From NCBI RefSeq assembly GCF_002127655.1, contig NZ_NEHB01000003.1, positions 1-64,000 of the forward strand: DNA of 64,000 nt. Direction: 5' to 3'. A program made the position numbers and the translations under genes. Shown in pieces: positions 27,329 to 37,180 of the stretch (the stretch's first letter is position 1; every line of letters begins with the position of its first letter). A model generated the notes under the pieces. That model worked only from the letters and a program-made list of their open reading frames with translations. It was not told the DNA's origin and did no database searches. The DNA comes from Janthinobacterium sp. GW456P. GTDB taxonomy: Bacteria > Pseudomonadota > Gammaproteobacteria > Burkholderiales > Burkholderiaceae_D.

Positions 27329-28542
27329 GCCGCGTCCTCCGTATCGGCCGCCTCGTGCAGGAAAAAGGTGCGGATCGCCGCCCAGATATCGTCATTTTTG
27401 CTCAGGATGCTGCTGTGCAAGGGCAAGCCGCGCCTTTCCTGCTCGGCGCACAGGCTGTGCATTTCCGTTTCCAGGCTGTGCGGCACGCCGGGCACGGTTT
27501 CCACATAGCCCATGTAATTGAGCAAGGCGGCCAGTTCGCCGAGGGCCAGGCTGGCCGCCGTCCGGTCTTCGCTGAAATTTTCGCCATCGGAGGCATAGAA
27601 CAGGTAGGCGTTGTAGCGGCCTGGCGCGTAGTGTTCCTGCAACAGTTCGCGGCTCAGGCGAAAGGCGGTGGACGCCATGGTGCCACCCATGCCATTGACC
27701 TGGAAGAACTCGGCTTCGGAAAACTCCCAGGCCCGCGTCGTATGGGCGATGAAGCGCGTTTCCACGCGCGCATACCTGCGGCGCAAGCCCTGCAAGGCAA
27801 AGAAAAAGAAGGATTTGGCCAGTTTGCGCTCGGCCTGCGCCATACTGGCCGACACATCCAGCACGAAAAACACGACGGCGTTCGTGCTGGGCCGGGGTTG
27901 TGGCAGGACTTGGCGGTAACGCAAGTCCTCATTGGTGAAGGGCACGGGCTGCGTTTGCAGCGCGCGCCGCTTGATCGCTTCCTTGACGGTGCGCCGGCGG
28001 TCCAGGCGCGACCGGGCGCCATGACGGTCCAGTCCGCTACGCACGAGCTGTACCTCGTCCATCGGCCCCACATGGCGGGGCTGCAGGTGCGGCAGCTCGA
28101 AGGCGTCCCACAGCCAGTCGAGAATGTCGTCGATGGGAAACTCCAGCAGCAGGCGCACGGCTCCCTCGCCATTGCCGCCTTCTCCTTGCGTTCCTGCCCC
28201 GCCCGTGGCGGCAGGGTCGGCCGCGCGCAGGATATCACCGGGCTGGCCATCGCCCTGGCCCGCGCCCATGCTGTTGCGCGCGGGCGCCAGACGGAAACGC
28301 GCATGTTCGAGCAGGCGCATGGGTACTTGCACCGTGCGCTGCTGCGGCCCGCCGATCAGGTCAGGCGTGGCGATCAGCTCGGGCAAGTGGGCCTGCACGG
28401 CGTCGCGCACTTTCTGGTTGTGGCGCAGCCAGTCGCGCGCGCCGCGCGAGAACAGTCCGTACCAGGGCTGGGCCAGGTCGGGCGCGGCTGCTCCCGCAGG
28501 GCTATCCTGCTTGCCTTTGCCTGGCGAGGTCGTGGCGGACAT
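27325..28542 (-). CDS. DUF444 von Willebrand-type protein (YeaH-like)
   Basis: A 405-residue protein of the YeaH/YhbH family. A basic region near residues 160-205 precedes the VWA-like domain, where VVFFVLDVSASM holds the MIDAS metal site (DxSxS). ASDGENFSED is a second conserved acidic stretch. It sits 2 bases after prkA and overlaps spoVR by 4, the standard three-gene order. Function is unknown; it is thought to act with the PrkA kinase in starvation responses. A Gly/Gln-rich linker around residues 88-125 is the variable part. Confidence 0.93.
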   Translation of the reverse strand: MSATTSPGKGKQDSPAGAAAPDLAQPWYGLFSRGARDWLRHNQKVRDAVQAHLPELIATPDLIGGPQQRTVQVPMRLLEHARFRLAPARNSMGAGQGDGQPGDILRAADPAATGGAGTQGEGGNGEGAVRLLLEFPIDDILDWLWDAFELPHLQPRHVGPMDEVQLVRSGLDRHGARSRLDRRRTVKEAIKRRALQTQPVPFTNEDLRYRQVLPQPRPSTNAVVFFVLDVSASMAQAERKLAKSFFFFALQGLRRRYARVETRFIAHTTRAWEFSEAEFFQVNGMGGTMASTAFRLSRELLQEHYAPGRYNAYLFYASDGENFSEDRTAASLALGELAALLNYMGYVETVPGVPHSLETEMHSLCAEQERRGLPLHSSILSKNDDIWAAIRTFFLHEAADTEDAA

Positions 28543-28544
28543 GG

Positions 28545-30521
28545 CTATTCCTGTGCCAGCAAGGTGGTCACGTAGTTGAGCGCTTCGCGCGCGCTGTGGG
28601 TGTCGTAGCCGTATTCGTCGACCAGGCGTTGTTCGACGGCGGAAATCCTTGCCCGCACGTCGTCATCGGGACGCTTGGCTGAACCCACCAGACGCAGCAC
28701 GTCGCGCCGCTGCTCGAACAGATATTGCTGGATGGCGTCGTGCAGTTGCGCATGGCTGCCCAGGCCGAATGCCTCGCCCCGCTTGAAGGCGCTCATGGCC
28801 TTGCGCACCACTTCTTGGCGGAACGACTGCTTGCCCGCATCACTGATATGGATTTTTTCTTCCACGGCGCGCAGGAAGCGTTCGTCGGGACGGCGTTCTT
28901 CGCTGGTGATGGGGTCGCGGATCTGGCGGTTGTCGAGCATGGCTTCGACTTCATCGAGATATTTGTTCAGCAAGTCTTGCGCTTCTTGCTCGAACGACAC
29001 GAACAAGGCCTTGTGCACGTCGGCCTTGACCCAGCGGTTATAAAAGTCCTTGCGCGTGAGCACCAGGTAATCGACCCACTTGCGCTTGCGCCGCGGTTCG
29101 ATGCGCGCATCGCTTTCGATGCCGTCTTTCAGGGCCAGCAGCACGTCCATGGTGGACAGGCTGTTGCGCTGGGCGGAAATGATGGCGTGCGACAGGGCAT
29201 TGATGACGAAACGGGGCGACACGCCCGCCAAGCCTTCGTCGGGCGCCTTGTCGCGTTCGCGCAGGCGGCGGATGTCGGCATGCTGCAAGTCGTCGACGTC
29301 TTCGTCGGCGTACACGCGCAGTTTCTTGACCAGTTCCGCTTCCTTTTCGTCGCCCTCGGGCAAGCGGCTCAGGATGGCGAACACGGCCGCCGCATGCAGC
29401 ACGTGCGGATCGAGGTGCACGTCGCGGAAGGCGGGCGCTGCCGCCAGGATCAACTTGCGGTAAATGCGCGCTTCTTCGCGGTAATTGAGCGTGTACGGCA
29501 CTTGCACGATGACCATGCGGTCGAGCAGGGCCTCGTTTTCGCTTTCTTGCATGAACTTGCGAAATTCCGCCAGATTCGTGTGCGCGACAATGGTTTCGTC
29601 GAGGTAAATCAGGGGGAAGCGCGACACCTTGACATTCTTTTCCTGCGTCAAGGTGAGCAGTAAATAGAGAAATTCCCGCTTGACCTTGAGGATTTCGATC
29701 ATTTCCAGCATGCCGCGGCTGGCCGCATACACGGCGCCGGACCAGGACCAGGCGCGCGGATCGCCTTCGTCGCCGTACTGTGCCACTTTCGACAGGTCGA
29801 CGGAGCCCACGAGGTCGGCCAGGTCGGCTGTGGTGGGATCGTGCGGCGCATACGTGCCGATGCCGCAGCGGCCCGCCTCGGACAGGTGGATGCGCTCGAC
29901 GGGCATGCGCAGGAAGTCACCCCCGTACTGCTCTTCCAGGCGGGCGCGGCAATGGGGACACAGTTCGCCGTGCAGTTCGGCATCATAGCTGGCGCGAAAG
30001 TCGGCGCGCATGCTGTGCGGCACCAGATGCAGCGGCGATTCGTGCACGGGACAGCCGGCGATGCCGTACAGCGCGCCTTCGCTGCTGTGGCTGTATTCTT
30101 CCAGCCCCCGCTTGAGCAGGATCACCATGGTCGACTTGCCGCCTGATGGCGGGCCCAGCAGCAACAGCATGCGCCGGCCCACTTCGGAGCCGGCGGCGGC
30201 CGCCTTGAAGTAGGCGGCGACCCGGTCGATTGCCTCGTCAATGCCGAACAGCTCGTCGTCGAACAGGCGGCAGCGGAAGCGTCCGTTGTCGTCGGTGTGG
30301 CCGTTCCAGCGCATCATGTCCCACAGATACTGGTGCGCGCTGCGCGTCAGCAGGCCAGCGCGGCCGGGCAGGATTTGCTCGATGAAGTCGGCAAAACTGC
30401 CGCGCCAGGGACTGATGCGGTGTTTTTCCGCCCAGGCCGCCATGCCGTGCACAAAACCCGCATGCTGGCCTTGCTCGCCCGCAGGCGCGTCGTCATGGTG
30501 TGGCATACCAGGAATCGTCAT
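28545..30521 (-). CDS. prkA: PrkA family serine protein kinase (YeaG-like)
   Basis: A 658-residue protein, close to the length of E. coli YeaG. The N-terminal AAA domain has Walker A LLGPPSGGKSTMV near residue 120 and FPLIYLDETIVAHTN; the C-terminal PrkA kinase domain contains KDFYNRWVKADVHKALF. The ATG at 30521 is chosen because GGGGA precedes it; an in-frame ATG exists at 30536. A CPHCRARLEEQ segment looks like a small metal-knuckle. The operon with DUF444 and SpoVR genes is typical. It is divergent from the Nal1-like protease gene, with a 241-base promoter region between them. Confidence 0.94.
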   Translation of the reverse strand: MTIPGMPHHDDAPAGEQGQHAGFVHGMAAWAEKHRISPWRGSFADFIEQILPGRAGLLTRSAHQYLWDMMRWNGHTDDNGRFRCRLFDDELFGIDEAIDRVAAYFKAAAAGSEVGRRMLLLLGPPSGGKSTMVILLKRGLEEYSHSSEGALYGIAGCPVHESPLHLVPHSMRADFRASYDAELHGELCPHCRARLEEQYGGDFLRMPVERIHLSEAGRCGIGTYAPHDPTTADLADLVGSVDLSKVAQYGDEGDPRAWSWSGAVYAASRGMLEMIEILKVKREFLYLLLTLTQEKNVKVSRFPLIYLDETIVAHTNLAEFRKFMQESENEALLDRMVIVQVPYTLNYREEARIYRKLILAAAPAFRDVHLDPHVLHAAAVFAILSRLPEGDEKEAELVKKLRVYADEDVDDLQHADIRRLRERDKAPDEGLAGVSPRFVINALSHAIISAQRNSLSTMDVLLALKDGIESDARIEPRRKRKWVDYLVLTRKDFYNRWVKADVHKALFVSFEQEAQDLLNKYLDEVEAMLDNRQIRDPITSEERRPDERFLRAVEEKIHISDAGKQSFRQEVVRKAMSAFKRGEAFGLGSHAQLHDAIQQYLFEQRRDVLRLVGSAKRPDDDVRARISAVEQRLVDEYGYDTHSAREALNYVTTLLAQE

Positions 30522-30762
30522 TATTTCCCCATCCATACCGTTGCTGCCGTGTGCAGGCCCAGTTCCAGCCTGCCAGTCAAGTATACGACGCTGCCTCTGC
30601 CCGCACGACTGATCTCGCTCAACCTTGACGAGGGAACTATTTTTATCCTCGCAGCGCCCATTGAGACAGCACCGCCATGCGTCAGCGCGGTTCAATCCAG
30701 ATCAATACTGGCCTGCGCGGCACGTCCACACTGGTCTTGCGACGACCCACGAGGAGAACATA

Positions 30763-31941
30763 ATGATAGGTAACGAGAATGGTTTCAGCGCCCCGCCTGG
30801 CGGCAGCGGCAGGGGACAAAGCGCGGACGATGAAGAGGCCGTCGGCCAGTTTGCCGCCCCCGGCGAAGACGACAATACGAGCGAGACCGCGTCCGTCTCG
30901 GAGGTGCCCGACGCCCTGAGCGGCGTCAGCATGGAACTACTGGAAATCAAGCGCAGCATCGAAGACGGCATGCGCCAGGGTATTTCCCAGGCGGGCGGCG
31001 TGCGCGCGGCCGACGCCTTCAGCGACGGCGGCAATATCCAGGGCGTGTCCATTGGCCTGGGCGAGGGCGCCAGCGACAGCTCGTCCGGCGAGCCGGGCTT
31101 GCCGGCCCTGACCCTGTACGTGGCCGAGCCCACCTCCGTCGACCGTGCCAAGGCCGCCATCGTGGGGGCCATGGGCGTGCGCGCCGTGGCCAGCGACAGG
31201 GTGCCCGTGAATATCGTCGTCACGGGCGTGATCGATGCGCAGCCGCACCGTTTCCGCCTGCGCCCGGCGCCGGGCGGCGTGTCGGTCGGGCATTTCCGCA
31301 TCACGGCCGGCACCATCGGCTGCCTGGCCGTGGGCCGCAGCGCGCCGCGCAGCAGCCGCTTGATGATTCTTAGCAATAATCATGTGCTGGCCAATTCCAA
31401 CGGCGGCGTGTTCAACGATTGCATCGTGCAGCCGGGCCCCATCGATGGCGGCCGCTGCCCGCAAGACCAGGTGGCCGTGCTCGAACGCTTCGTGCCCATC
31501 AATTTCAGCGGCGGCGTCAACTTTGTCGATTGCGCCACCGGCTGGGCCTGGCCAGACAGGGTGCGGCCCGAACTGGTTTACCTGGACGGCGGCGTGCCTG
31601 CCTACTTCCGCATCAGCAATGCCCTGGTGGCGCCCGTGCTGGGCATGCTGGTCGGCAAGTCCGGCCGCACGACGCAATTGACGCAGGGCCGCATCACGGG
31701 CCTGGGCGCGACCATCAACGTCAATTACGGCGGCGGCAGGATCGCGCTGTTTCAGGACCAGATCGCCATCACGGGCGTGAGCGGGACATTCAGCGCGGGC
31801 GGCGATTCCGGTTCATCCATCTGGACCTGGAACCAGCAGCGCAATCCCGTCGGCCTGCTGTTTGCCGGCGGCAATAACATCACGTTTGCCAACCAGATGC
31901 GGCGGGTCGTGGCGGCGCTCGACATCAATTTGTACACTTGA
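30763..31941 (+). CDS. Nal1-like chymotrypsin-fold serine protease
   Basis: A 392-residue protein; start at 30763 behind GAGGAG. No signal peptide is seen. Residues 1-90 are acidic and probably disordered. Residues about 91-160 form a small alpha/beta domain (QGVSIGLGEG, ALTLYVAE, VPVNIVVTGVIDAQ). The protease domain follows, with HFRITAGTIGC, catalytic His207 in LSNNHVLANSNGG, Asp256 in GVNFVDCATGW and Ser349 in GGDSGSSIW. This arrangement resembles the bacterial relatives of plant NAL1. Substrate unknown. A small gene downstream repeats the 91-160 domain. Confidence 0.85.
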   Translation: MIGNENGFSAPPGGSGRGQSADDEEAVGQFAAPGEDDNTSETASVSEVPDALSGVSMELLEIKRSIEDGMRQGISQAGGVRAADAFSDGGNIQGVSIGLGEGASDSSSGEPGLPALTLYVAEPTSVDRAKAAIVGAMGVRAVASDRVPVNIVVTGVIDAQPHRFRLRPAPGGVSVGHFRITAGTIGCLAVGRSAPRSSRLMILSNNHVLANSNGGVFNDCIVQPGPIDGGRCPQDQVAVLERFVPINFSGGVNFVDCATGWAWPDRVRPELVYLDGGVPAYFRISNALVAPVLGMLVGKSGRTTQLTQGRITGLGATINVNYGGGRIALFQDQIAITGVSGTFSAGGDSGSSIWTWNQQRNPVGLLFAGGNNITFANQMRRVVAALDINLYT

Positions 31942-32090
31942 GCACGCTGCCAGGTGCCGCCTTGCATAACGTTGCTTTTTGCACGATGATGATTGTATGA
32001 GAGGCCGCAGCCATGCATGGTTGTGCCCGGCGAACGGCGCTACAGCGCCGGATGGCCGGGTGTATCATGGAATGCCTCAGGAGGTTTGTC

Positions 32091-32423
32091 ATGTCAAACA
32101 GTAAATTCGTACCATCGCCATATGCCGTCTTCGAAGACGCCGCCATGCCGTACTTGCCGGATGAGATTCCTGGACAGGGCATGGGGCAGTACACTCCGGC
32201 CGCGCCCCAGGGCCGCCTGGAAGCGGCAAAGCGGCGCAACGAGCGGGCGCTGATGGCCATCGACGGCGTGGAAGGCGTCAGCGTGGGACACACGGCCGTG
32301 GGCAAGGACGCGCTCGTCGTGTATTTGCGCGACTCGTCCGTCAAGCGGCGCGTGCCGTCGCAGGTTGAGGGCTATCCGGTGGAAACGAGCATCACTGGCC
32401 AGATCGATATCCAGCGCTGGTAG
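32091..32423 (+). CDS. Small protein homologous to the N-terminal domain of the adjacent Nal1-like protease
   Basis: A 110-residue protein; start at 32091 behind a strong AGGAGG. Residues about 50-109 (ALMAIDGVEGVSVGHTAVGK, ALVVYLRDSS, YPVETSITGQIDIQ) line up by eye with residues about 91-160 of the protease encoded 149 bases upstream, down to the shared TGxID ending. In proteases such domains often act as pro-domains, so this protein may bind or restrain the enzyme. That is inference; no family name is recognised for the free-standing form. A terminator follows at 32459. Confidence 0.8.
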   Translation: MSNSKFVPSPYAVFEDAAMPYLPDEIPGQGMGQYTPAAPQGRLEAAKRRNERALMAIDGVEGVSVGHTAVGKDALVVYLRDSSVKRRVPSQVEGYPVETSITGQIDIQRW

Positions 32424-32458
32424 GCAGGCCTGGCCGCCTGGCCGCTGATCGTTGCGGC

Positions 32459-32492
32459 GGAAGGCCTGTTGCCAAGCCTTCCGGGTTCTTTT
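32459..32492 (+). terminator. Rho-independent terminator after the small protease-partner gene
   Basis: GGAAGGC at 32459-32465 pairs with GCCTTCC at 32476-32482 (7 bp, 10-base loop), followed by GGGTTCTTTT. It lies 36 bases after the small gene and 10 bases before the convergent catalase stop. Confidence 0.65.
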
Positions 32493-32501
32493 CAGCCTGC
32501 C

Positions 32502-33938
32502 TTACTTGCTCAGGCGGGCGATCGCTTCGGCCACGCCCGCGCCATAGGCGGGATCGCACAGCGTGCAGTTGCCGATGTGGCGTTGCTTGACTTGCTCCGA
32601 GGCGCCCGAGATGGCGCGCGCCGTGTTGTCGAACAAGGCTTGCTGCTGCGCCGCGGTCATCAGGCGGAACAGGGCGCGCGGCTGCGAATAGTAATCCTCG
32701 TCGACGCGGTGGTTCCAATGGTCGGCCGCGCCCTCGATGCTCAGCGGCGGTTCGCGGAAATCGGGCTGCTCGGCCCATTCCTGCTCACTGTTCGGTTCAT
32801 AGCCCAGGGTGCCGCCCTGGTTGCCGTCGACGCGCATCTGGCCGTCGCGGTGGTAGCTGTGAAATGGGCATTTCGGCGCATTGACGGGAATATGGCTGTG
32901 GTTGACGCCGAGGCGATAGCGCTGCGCGTCGCCATACGAAAACAGGCGGCCTTGCAGCATCTTGTCCGGCGAAAAACTGATGCCGGGCACCACGTTGGCC
33001 GGGTTGAATGCCGCCTGTTCCACTTCCGCAAAGTGATTGTCGGCATTGCGGTTCAATTCCAGTACGCCCACCTCGATCAGCGGGTAGTCGCCGTGCGGCC
33101 ACACTTTCGACAGGTCGAAGGGGTTGAGGTGATACGTGCCTGCCTCTTTTTCCGGCATGATTTGCACGTACAGCGTCCAGCGGGGGAAATCCTTGTTTTC
33201 GATGCTTTCGTACAGGTCGCGGTGCGAGCTTTCGCGGTCCTTGCCCACCAGCTCCTCGGCTTCCTGGTCCGTCAGGTTTTGTATCCCTTGCTGGGTTTTA
33301 AAGGTGAACTTGACCCAGAAACGCTCGTTTTGCGCGTTCAGGAAGCTGAAGGTGTGGCTGCCGAAGCCGTGCATGTGGCGGAAGCTGCGCGGCAAGCCCC
33401 GGTCGCTCATCACCACCGTCACCTGGTGCAGGGCTTCGGGCAGCGAGGTCCAGAAGTCCCAGTTGCTATTGGCGCTGCGCAAGCCGGTGCGCGGGTCGCG
33501 CTTGATGGCGTGGTTCAGATCGGGAAATTTCAACGGGTCGCGCATGAAAAACACGGGCGTGTTGTTGCCGACCAGGTCCCAGTTGCCTTCTTCCGTGTAG
33601 AACTTCAAGGCAAAGCCGCGGATGTCGCGTTCCGCGTCCGCCGCGCCCCGTTCGCCGGCCACCGTGGAAAAGCGCGCGAACATCGGCGTTTGCTTGCCCA
33701 CTGCGCCAAAGATTTTTGCGCGCGTGTAGCGCGTGATGTCGTGCGTGACGGTAAACGTGCCGTGCGCGCCCGATCCCTTGGCATGCATGCGGCGCTCGGG
33801 AATCACTTCGCGGTCGAAGTGGGCCAGCTTTTCCAGGAACCACACATCTTGCAACAGGGCGGGGCCGCGCGGGCCGGCCGTCTGGATGTTCTGGTTGTCG
33901 ACGACAGGCGCGCCAAAGGCGGTGGTGAGCTTTTTCAT
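32502..33938 (-). CDS. katA: Monofunctional haem catalase, small-subunit (clade 3) type
   Basis: A 478-residue enzyme that breaks down hydrogen peroxide. The catalytic His52 is in [12 protein letters not shown], the distal Asn is in [13 protein letters not shown], and the haem-ligand Tyr is in [14 protein letters not shown]. The length of about 480 places it in the small-subunit group. No signal peptide is visible, so it is cytoplasmic. The start at 33938 is the family start ([12 protein letters not shown]) behind AAAGAGT. The leader region has no clear OxyR site that I can see. It is downstream of, and on the same strand as, the Sel1 lipoprotein gene. Confidence 0.96.
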   Translation of the reverse strand: MKKLTTAFGAPVVDNQNIQTAGPRGPALLQDVWFLEKLAHFDREVIPERRMHAKGSGAHGTFTVTHDITRYTRAKIFGAVGKQTPMFARFSTVAGERGAADAERDIRGFALKFYTEEGNWDLVGNNTPVFFMRDPLKFPDLNHAIKRDPRTGLRSANSNWDFWTSLPEALHQVTVVMSDRGLPRSFRHMHGFGSHTFSFLNAQNERFWVKFTFKTQQGIQNLTDQEAEELVGKDRESSHRDLYESIENKDFPRWTLYVQIMPEKEAGTYHLNPFDLSKVWPHGDYPLIEVGVLELNRNADNHFAEVEQAAFNPANVVPGISFSPDKMLQGRLFSYGDAQRYRLGVNHSHIPVNAPKCPFHSYHRDGQMRVDGNQGGTLGYEPNSEQEWAEQPDFREPPLSIEGAADHWNHRVDEDYYSQPRALFRLMTAAQQQALFDNTARAISGASEQVKQRHIGNCTLCDPAYGAGVAEAIARLSK

Positions 33939-34220
33939 TGGACTCTTTCTTTCATGGCTAGGCAGAGCAATGGACGCACCGGCGCTACTCAAACACTGGC
34001 TGGGCTGAATGCACACTCACCGGGGCTGGTCCAGAGTAAAATTTCTAAAATGCAAACCAGTGTAAACTCTTTGCTACGGGATGGCTTGCCACGCCGTCCG
34101 AGCAAGCTCAGCTGGCGTACTTGCATCATAATCGCTCCATGGCTGCCGCTCCCGCACGCTTGCAATTTGCCAGTATATAAAGACCGGCGACGATCGCGCC
34201 ACTGGCCTTTTGCCCAGTTT

Positions 34221-34913
34221 TTAAAACTTGTTCCAGTTGTTATGCCGGTGCTCCGTCGCTTCCTTCATCAGGTGGCCGGCGCGCAAGGCGTCGTCGGCCT
34301 GTACCGTCATGGCCAGTTCCTGGATGGCGGGCGGGTATTCGTGGTGGGCCGCTTCTTCCAGCAACTCACGGCCCTTGGCCAGGTCGCGCGGCACGCCGCG
34401 GCCCTCGCGGTAGGCGTTGTACAGCAGGAACATGGCGTGCGGATTGCCTAGTTCGCTTGATTTTGCCAGCCAGCGCGCCGCTTCACTCTGGTCTTTCGGT
34501 ACGCCTTCGCCATTCGCCGCCAGCAGGCCCAGCATCAGGGCCGCCTTCGCATGGCCTTGCTGCGCCGCTTGCCGGTACCACAGCCAGGCTTGGCCCGGCG
34601 TGGCCGCGCGCAGCATCTGGCCCAGCTCGAAAGCCGCTTCCGTGTCGCCGGCGCGGGCCGCCTGTTCGAACAGGCTCAATGCCTCGGCGCGGCGGGCGGG
34701 ACGGGGCTGGTAAATCAGCGCCAGTTCGCGCTCGGCGACGGGCATGTCCTTGCCGGCCCAGCTGCGTACCTTGCGTTCGGCCTGGTGGTCGCCCGCCTGG
34801 CGCGCATGCATGGCGACGGCTTCGATTTCCGCCGCCGTGGGCGGTGGCGATGACTGGCAGGCGGCCAGGGCGGCGGCCAGCACGACGGCGGGAAGGGAGA
34901 GTGCGTGTTTCAT
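34221..34913 (-). CDS. Sel1-repeat lipoprotein
   Basis: A 230-residue protein. The leader ends in the lipobox LAAC near residue 19. Several Sel1-type TPR repeats follow, for example EAAFELGQML, AWLWYRQAAQQGHAKAALMLGLLAANGEGVPKDQSEAARWL (spanning two units) and AMFLLYNAYREGRGVPRDLAKG. Such proteins mediate protein contacts in the periplasm. Neighbours give no clear job. The C-terminus (HRHNNWNKF) is basic and aromatic. Confidence 0.85.
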   Translation of the reverse strand: MKHALSLPAVVLAAALAACQSSPPPTAAEIEAVAMHARQAGDHQAERKVRSWAGKDMPVAERELALIYQPRPARRAEALSLFEQAARAGDTEAAFELGQMLRAATPGQAWLWYRQAAQQGHAKAALMLGLLAANGEGVPKDQSEAARWLAKSSELGNPHAMFLLYNAYREGRGVPRDLAKGRELLEEAAHHEYPPAIQELAMTVQADDALRAGHLMKEATEHRHNNWNKF

Positions 34914-34969
34914 GTTGATTACCTTTCATCAAGACAGGCCGGAACGACATCCGTCCCGGCCCATGGACC

Positions 34970-37066
34970 TTATTTGCTCAGGTCGATGCGGTACTTGGCG
35001 AAACCGCTGGCGTCGAGTGCGCCTTCGGCCGCCACGCTGGCGATGCCGCTGCCTTGCGCCAGCGCCAGGTGGCCCGGTGCCGAACGCAGGATTACGGGGC
35101 CGGCCGTGGCCGTCTTGACGAAGCTCCAGCTGCGCGCGCTGCCATTCGCCGCCAGGGTCACCTTGCCGCCCTTGGTGCTGAGCGACGCCAGGTAGTTGCT
35201 GACCACGGCCTGGTTCGCGTCGGGCGACTTGATGATGGTCTTGCTGCCGTCGATGCCTGGCACGGCGCCGCCGCCACCGGCGCGGTAGTCGTTGGTGGCG
35301 ACGATGAAATCATCGCCGTCGGCCACGGGCGCGCCCTTGTACGTGAGGTTGACGATGCGGCTGCCCGGTTTTTTCGTCACATCGATCTGGTACGTCAGCG
35401 CATTGTTTTCCGCGTAGAACACGTCATAGTTATAGATCGTGCCATACGACGGCACCAGATCCTGTTCGGCCGTGACGCTCGGATCGATCTGCGCGAATTG
35501 CTTGGCCGACGTTTCCAGCCACGCCTTCAAGTCCGCGCCCTTGATCTTCACGGCTTGCAGGTTGTTATTGCTATACAAATACAAGTCGCCCGGATTGCGC
35601 ACTTGCAAGCCGATTGGTGCGGCCGGCGTCGCGCCTGCAGCCACGTCCGTGAAGTCTGACGGCCCGTTGCGGCCCGCCTTGAACGGCGCGCTGCACGAGA
35701 TGACGGGGATATTCTTGTAGCTGGACAAGGTGGCATCCGTGCTGGTGGCGATGAAGTTCTTCACATAATCGAGCTGGGCCTGGTTCACCAGCTGGATGGC
35801 GCTGACGTCGCCCACCAGCGCAAAATAGGCGGACATTTCGAAATCCGTGCTGATGCCCAGCGGTTGCTTGGCGTAGGCGATGGTGGCCGCGTGCTCGGTG
35901 GCTACCAGCGGCGCGATGGCCGGGTCGGCTTTCACGAGAGTCGTGCCATCCGTGTACTTGAAGCCGCGCGATTCCACCGTCGTCTTGGCCGGCTGCACCA
36001 CCCACTTGCCGGCCTGGTACACCATGGTCAGTTTGATGATGCCCAAACGGCGGCCCCAGCTTTGCGCCATGACGGTAGGCACGCCGTTCACAAAGCCGTT
36101 GACGGCGTCGATCTTCGCGCTGGAGGGGAAGGCGGAAAACGAAGCGTCCAGCGCGGCCGCGCCCGTCTCCTTGCCCTTCGGGAAGATCAAATGCGAGTGG
36201 CCTATCATCAGCGCGTCGATGCCCGTGCTGGTCAGGTGATAGCTGCCGTTTTCCATCTTCGGGCTGTAGGCGCTCGTGTCCAGGCCGCCATGCGACAGGG
36301 CCACGACGAGGTCGGCGCCCTTGCTGCGCAATTCCGGCACATATTGCTTGGCCGCTTCCTGCACGCCCGTCACGCTGACCTTGCCGGCGAGCACTTTCTG
36401 GTCCCATTCGAGGATTTGCGGCGGTACAAAACTCAGCACGCCCACATTGATCTTCACGGTCAGCTTGCTGCCGTCGGGCGCCGTGGCGGCGAAATCGCGG
36501 GGCAGCAGGGTGTAGGGCTGGAATATGGGTTTGCCGCTGGCGACGCCGATTACATTGCTCAGCACGGAAGGGAAGGCTGGGGCGCCGCAGGTGCCCGTGG
36601 GCTTGGCCACGCCGGGAATGCCGAAATCCGTGTTGGTGATCTGGCTCAGGTAGGGCAAGCCATAGTTGAATTCGTGGTTGCCCATGCCGCCCGCGTCGTA
36701 TTTCAGCGCATTCATGGCCTTGTGCACGGCCAGGGTGCCGGAGCAGGGCACGGGCGCGGCCACGGCTTGCAGGTCGGCCAGCAAGGTGCCCTGGATGACG
36801 TCGCCATCGTCGAGCAGCACATTGTTCGGGTTTTCCGCGCGCGCCGCCTGGATCAGGGTCGACGTGCGCTCCAGGCCCAGGCTCGTGTCTTCGGCCAGCG
36901 CATAATAGTTGTAGCTCAACACGTTCGAGTGGATATCGGTGGTTTCCAGCAATGCCACGGTGACCGTCGTGCCCTCGGGAATGGCCGGCGCCGTGTTCGA
37001 ACTGCCGTTGCAACCGACGAGACCCGCACTTGCCAGCGCCGCCAGCATGACCCAATTTGTTTTCAT
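34970..37066 (-). CDS. CpdB-like 2',3'-cyclic nucleotide phosphodiesterase/3'-nucleotidase lipoprotein
   Basis: A 698-residue 5'-nucleotidase-family protein. The lipobox LVGC lies at about residue 19, so it is lipid-anchored, unlike soluble periplasmic CpdB. The metallophosphatase domain shows LLETTDIHSNVL, LDDGDVIQGT, GMGNHEFNYGL, VALSHGG and MIGHSHLIFP. The C-terminal nucleotidase domain ends with the base-binding NDYRAGGGG segment. It should hydrolyse cyclic and 3'-nucleotides outside the inner membrane for phosphate and nucleoside recovery. No Pho box was recognised upstream. Confidence 0.88.
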   Translation of the reverse strand: MKTNWVMLAALASAGLVGCNGSSNTAPAIPEGTTVTVALLETTDIHSNVLSYNYYALAEDTSLGLERTSTLIQAARAENPNNVLLDDGDVIQGTLLADLQAVAAPVPCSGTLAVHKAMNALKYDAGGMGNHEFNYGLPYLSQITNTDFGIPGVAKPTGTCGAPAFPSVLSNVIGVASGKPIFQPYTLLPRDFAATAPDGSKLTVKINVGVLSFVPPQILEWDQKVLAGKVSVTGVQEAAKQYVPELRSKGADLVVALSHGGLDTSAYSPKMENGSYHLTSTGIDALMIGHSHLIFPKGKETGAAALDASFSAFPSSAKIDAVNGFVNGVPTVMAQSWGRRLGIIKLTMVYQAGKWVVQPAKTTVESRGFKYTDGTTLVKADPAIAPLVATEHAATIAYAKQPLGISTDFEMSAYFALVGDVSAIQLVNQAQLDYVKNFIATSTDATLSSYKNIPVISCSAPFKAGRNGPSDFTDVAAGATPAAPIGLQVRNPGDLYLYSNNNLQAVKIKGADLKAWLETSAKQFAQIDPSVTAEQDLVPSYGTIYNYDVFYAENNALTYQIDVTKKPGSRIVNLTYKGAPVADGDDFIVATNDYRAGGGGAVPGIDGSKTIIKSPDANQAVVSNYLASLSTKGGKVTLAANGSARSWSFVKTATAGPVILRSAPGHLALAQGSGIASVAAEGALDASGFAKYRIDLSK

Positions 37067-37180
37067 TACCGCCCTCGGAAAGATTCAAAGGACGCGACTG
37101 TAACGCCGCCATATGACGCGGCGATGACAGCCGTGCAAGGCGCATGGATGCAGGGTTGCGCGCGATGGCGCGACGGCCTG

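Noticed and set aside
33939-34220. OxyR site or small gene upstream of catalase
   Set aside because: No ATAG/CTAT spacing pattern and no open frame with a start signal was seen in this gap.
32469-34451. Plus-strand open frame of 660 codons opposite catalase and the Sel1 gene
   Set aside because: It spans two real genes on the other strand and the gap between them, and its protein has no recognisable domain.
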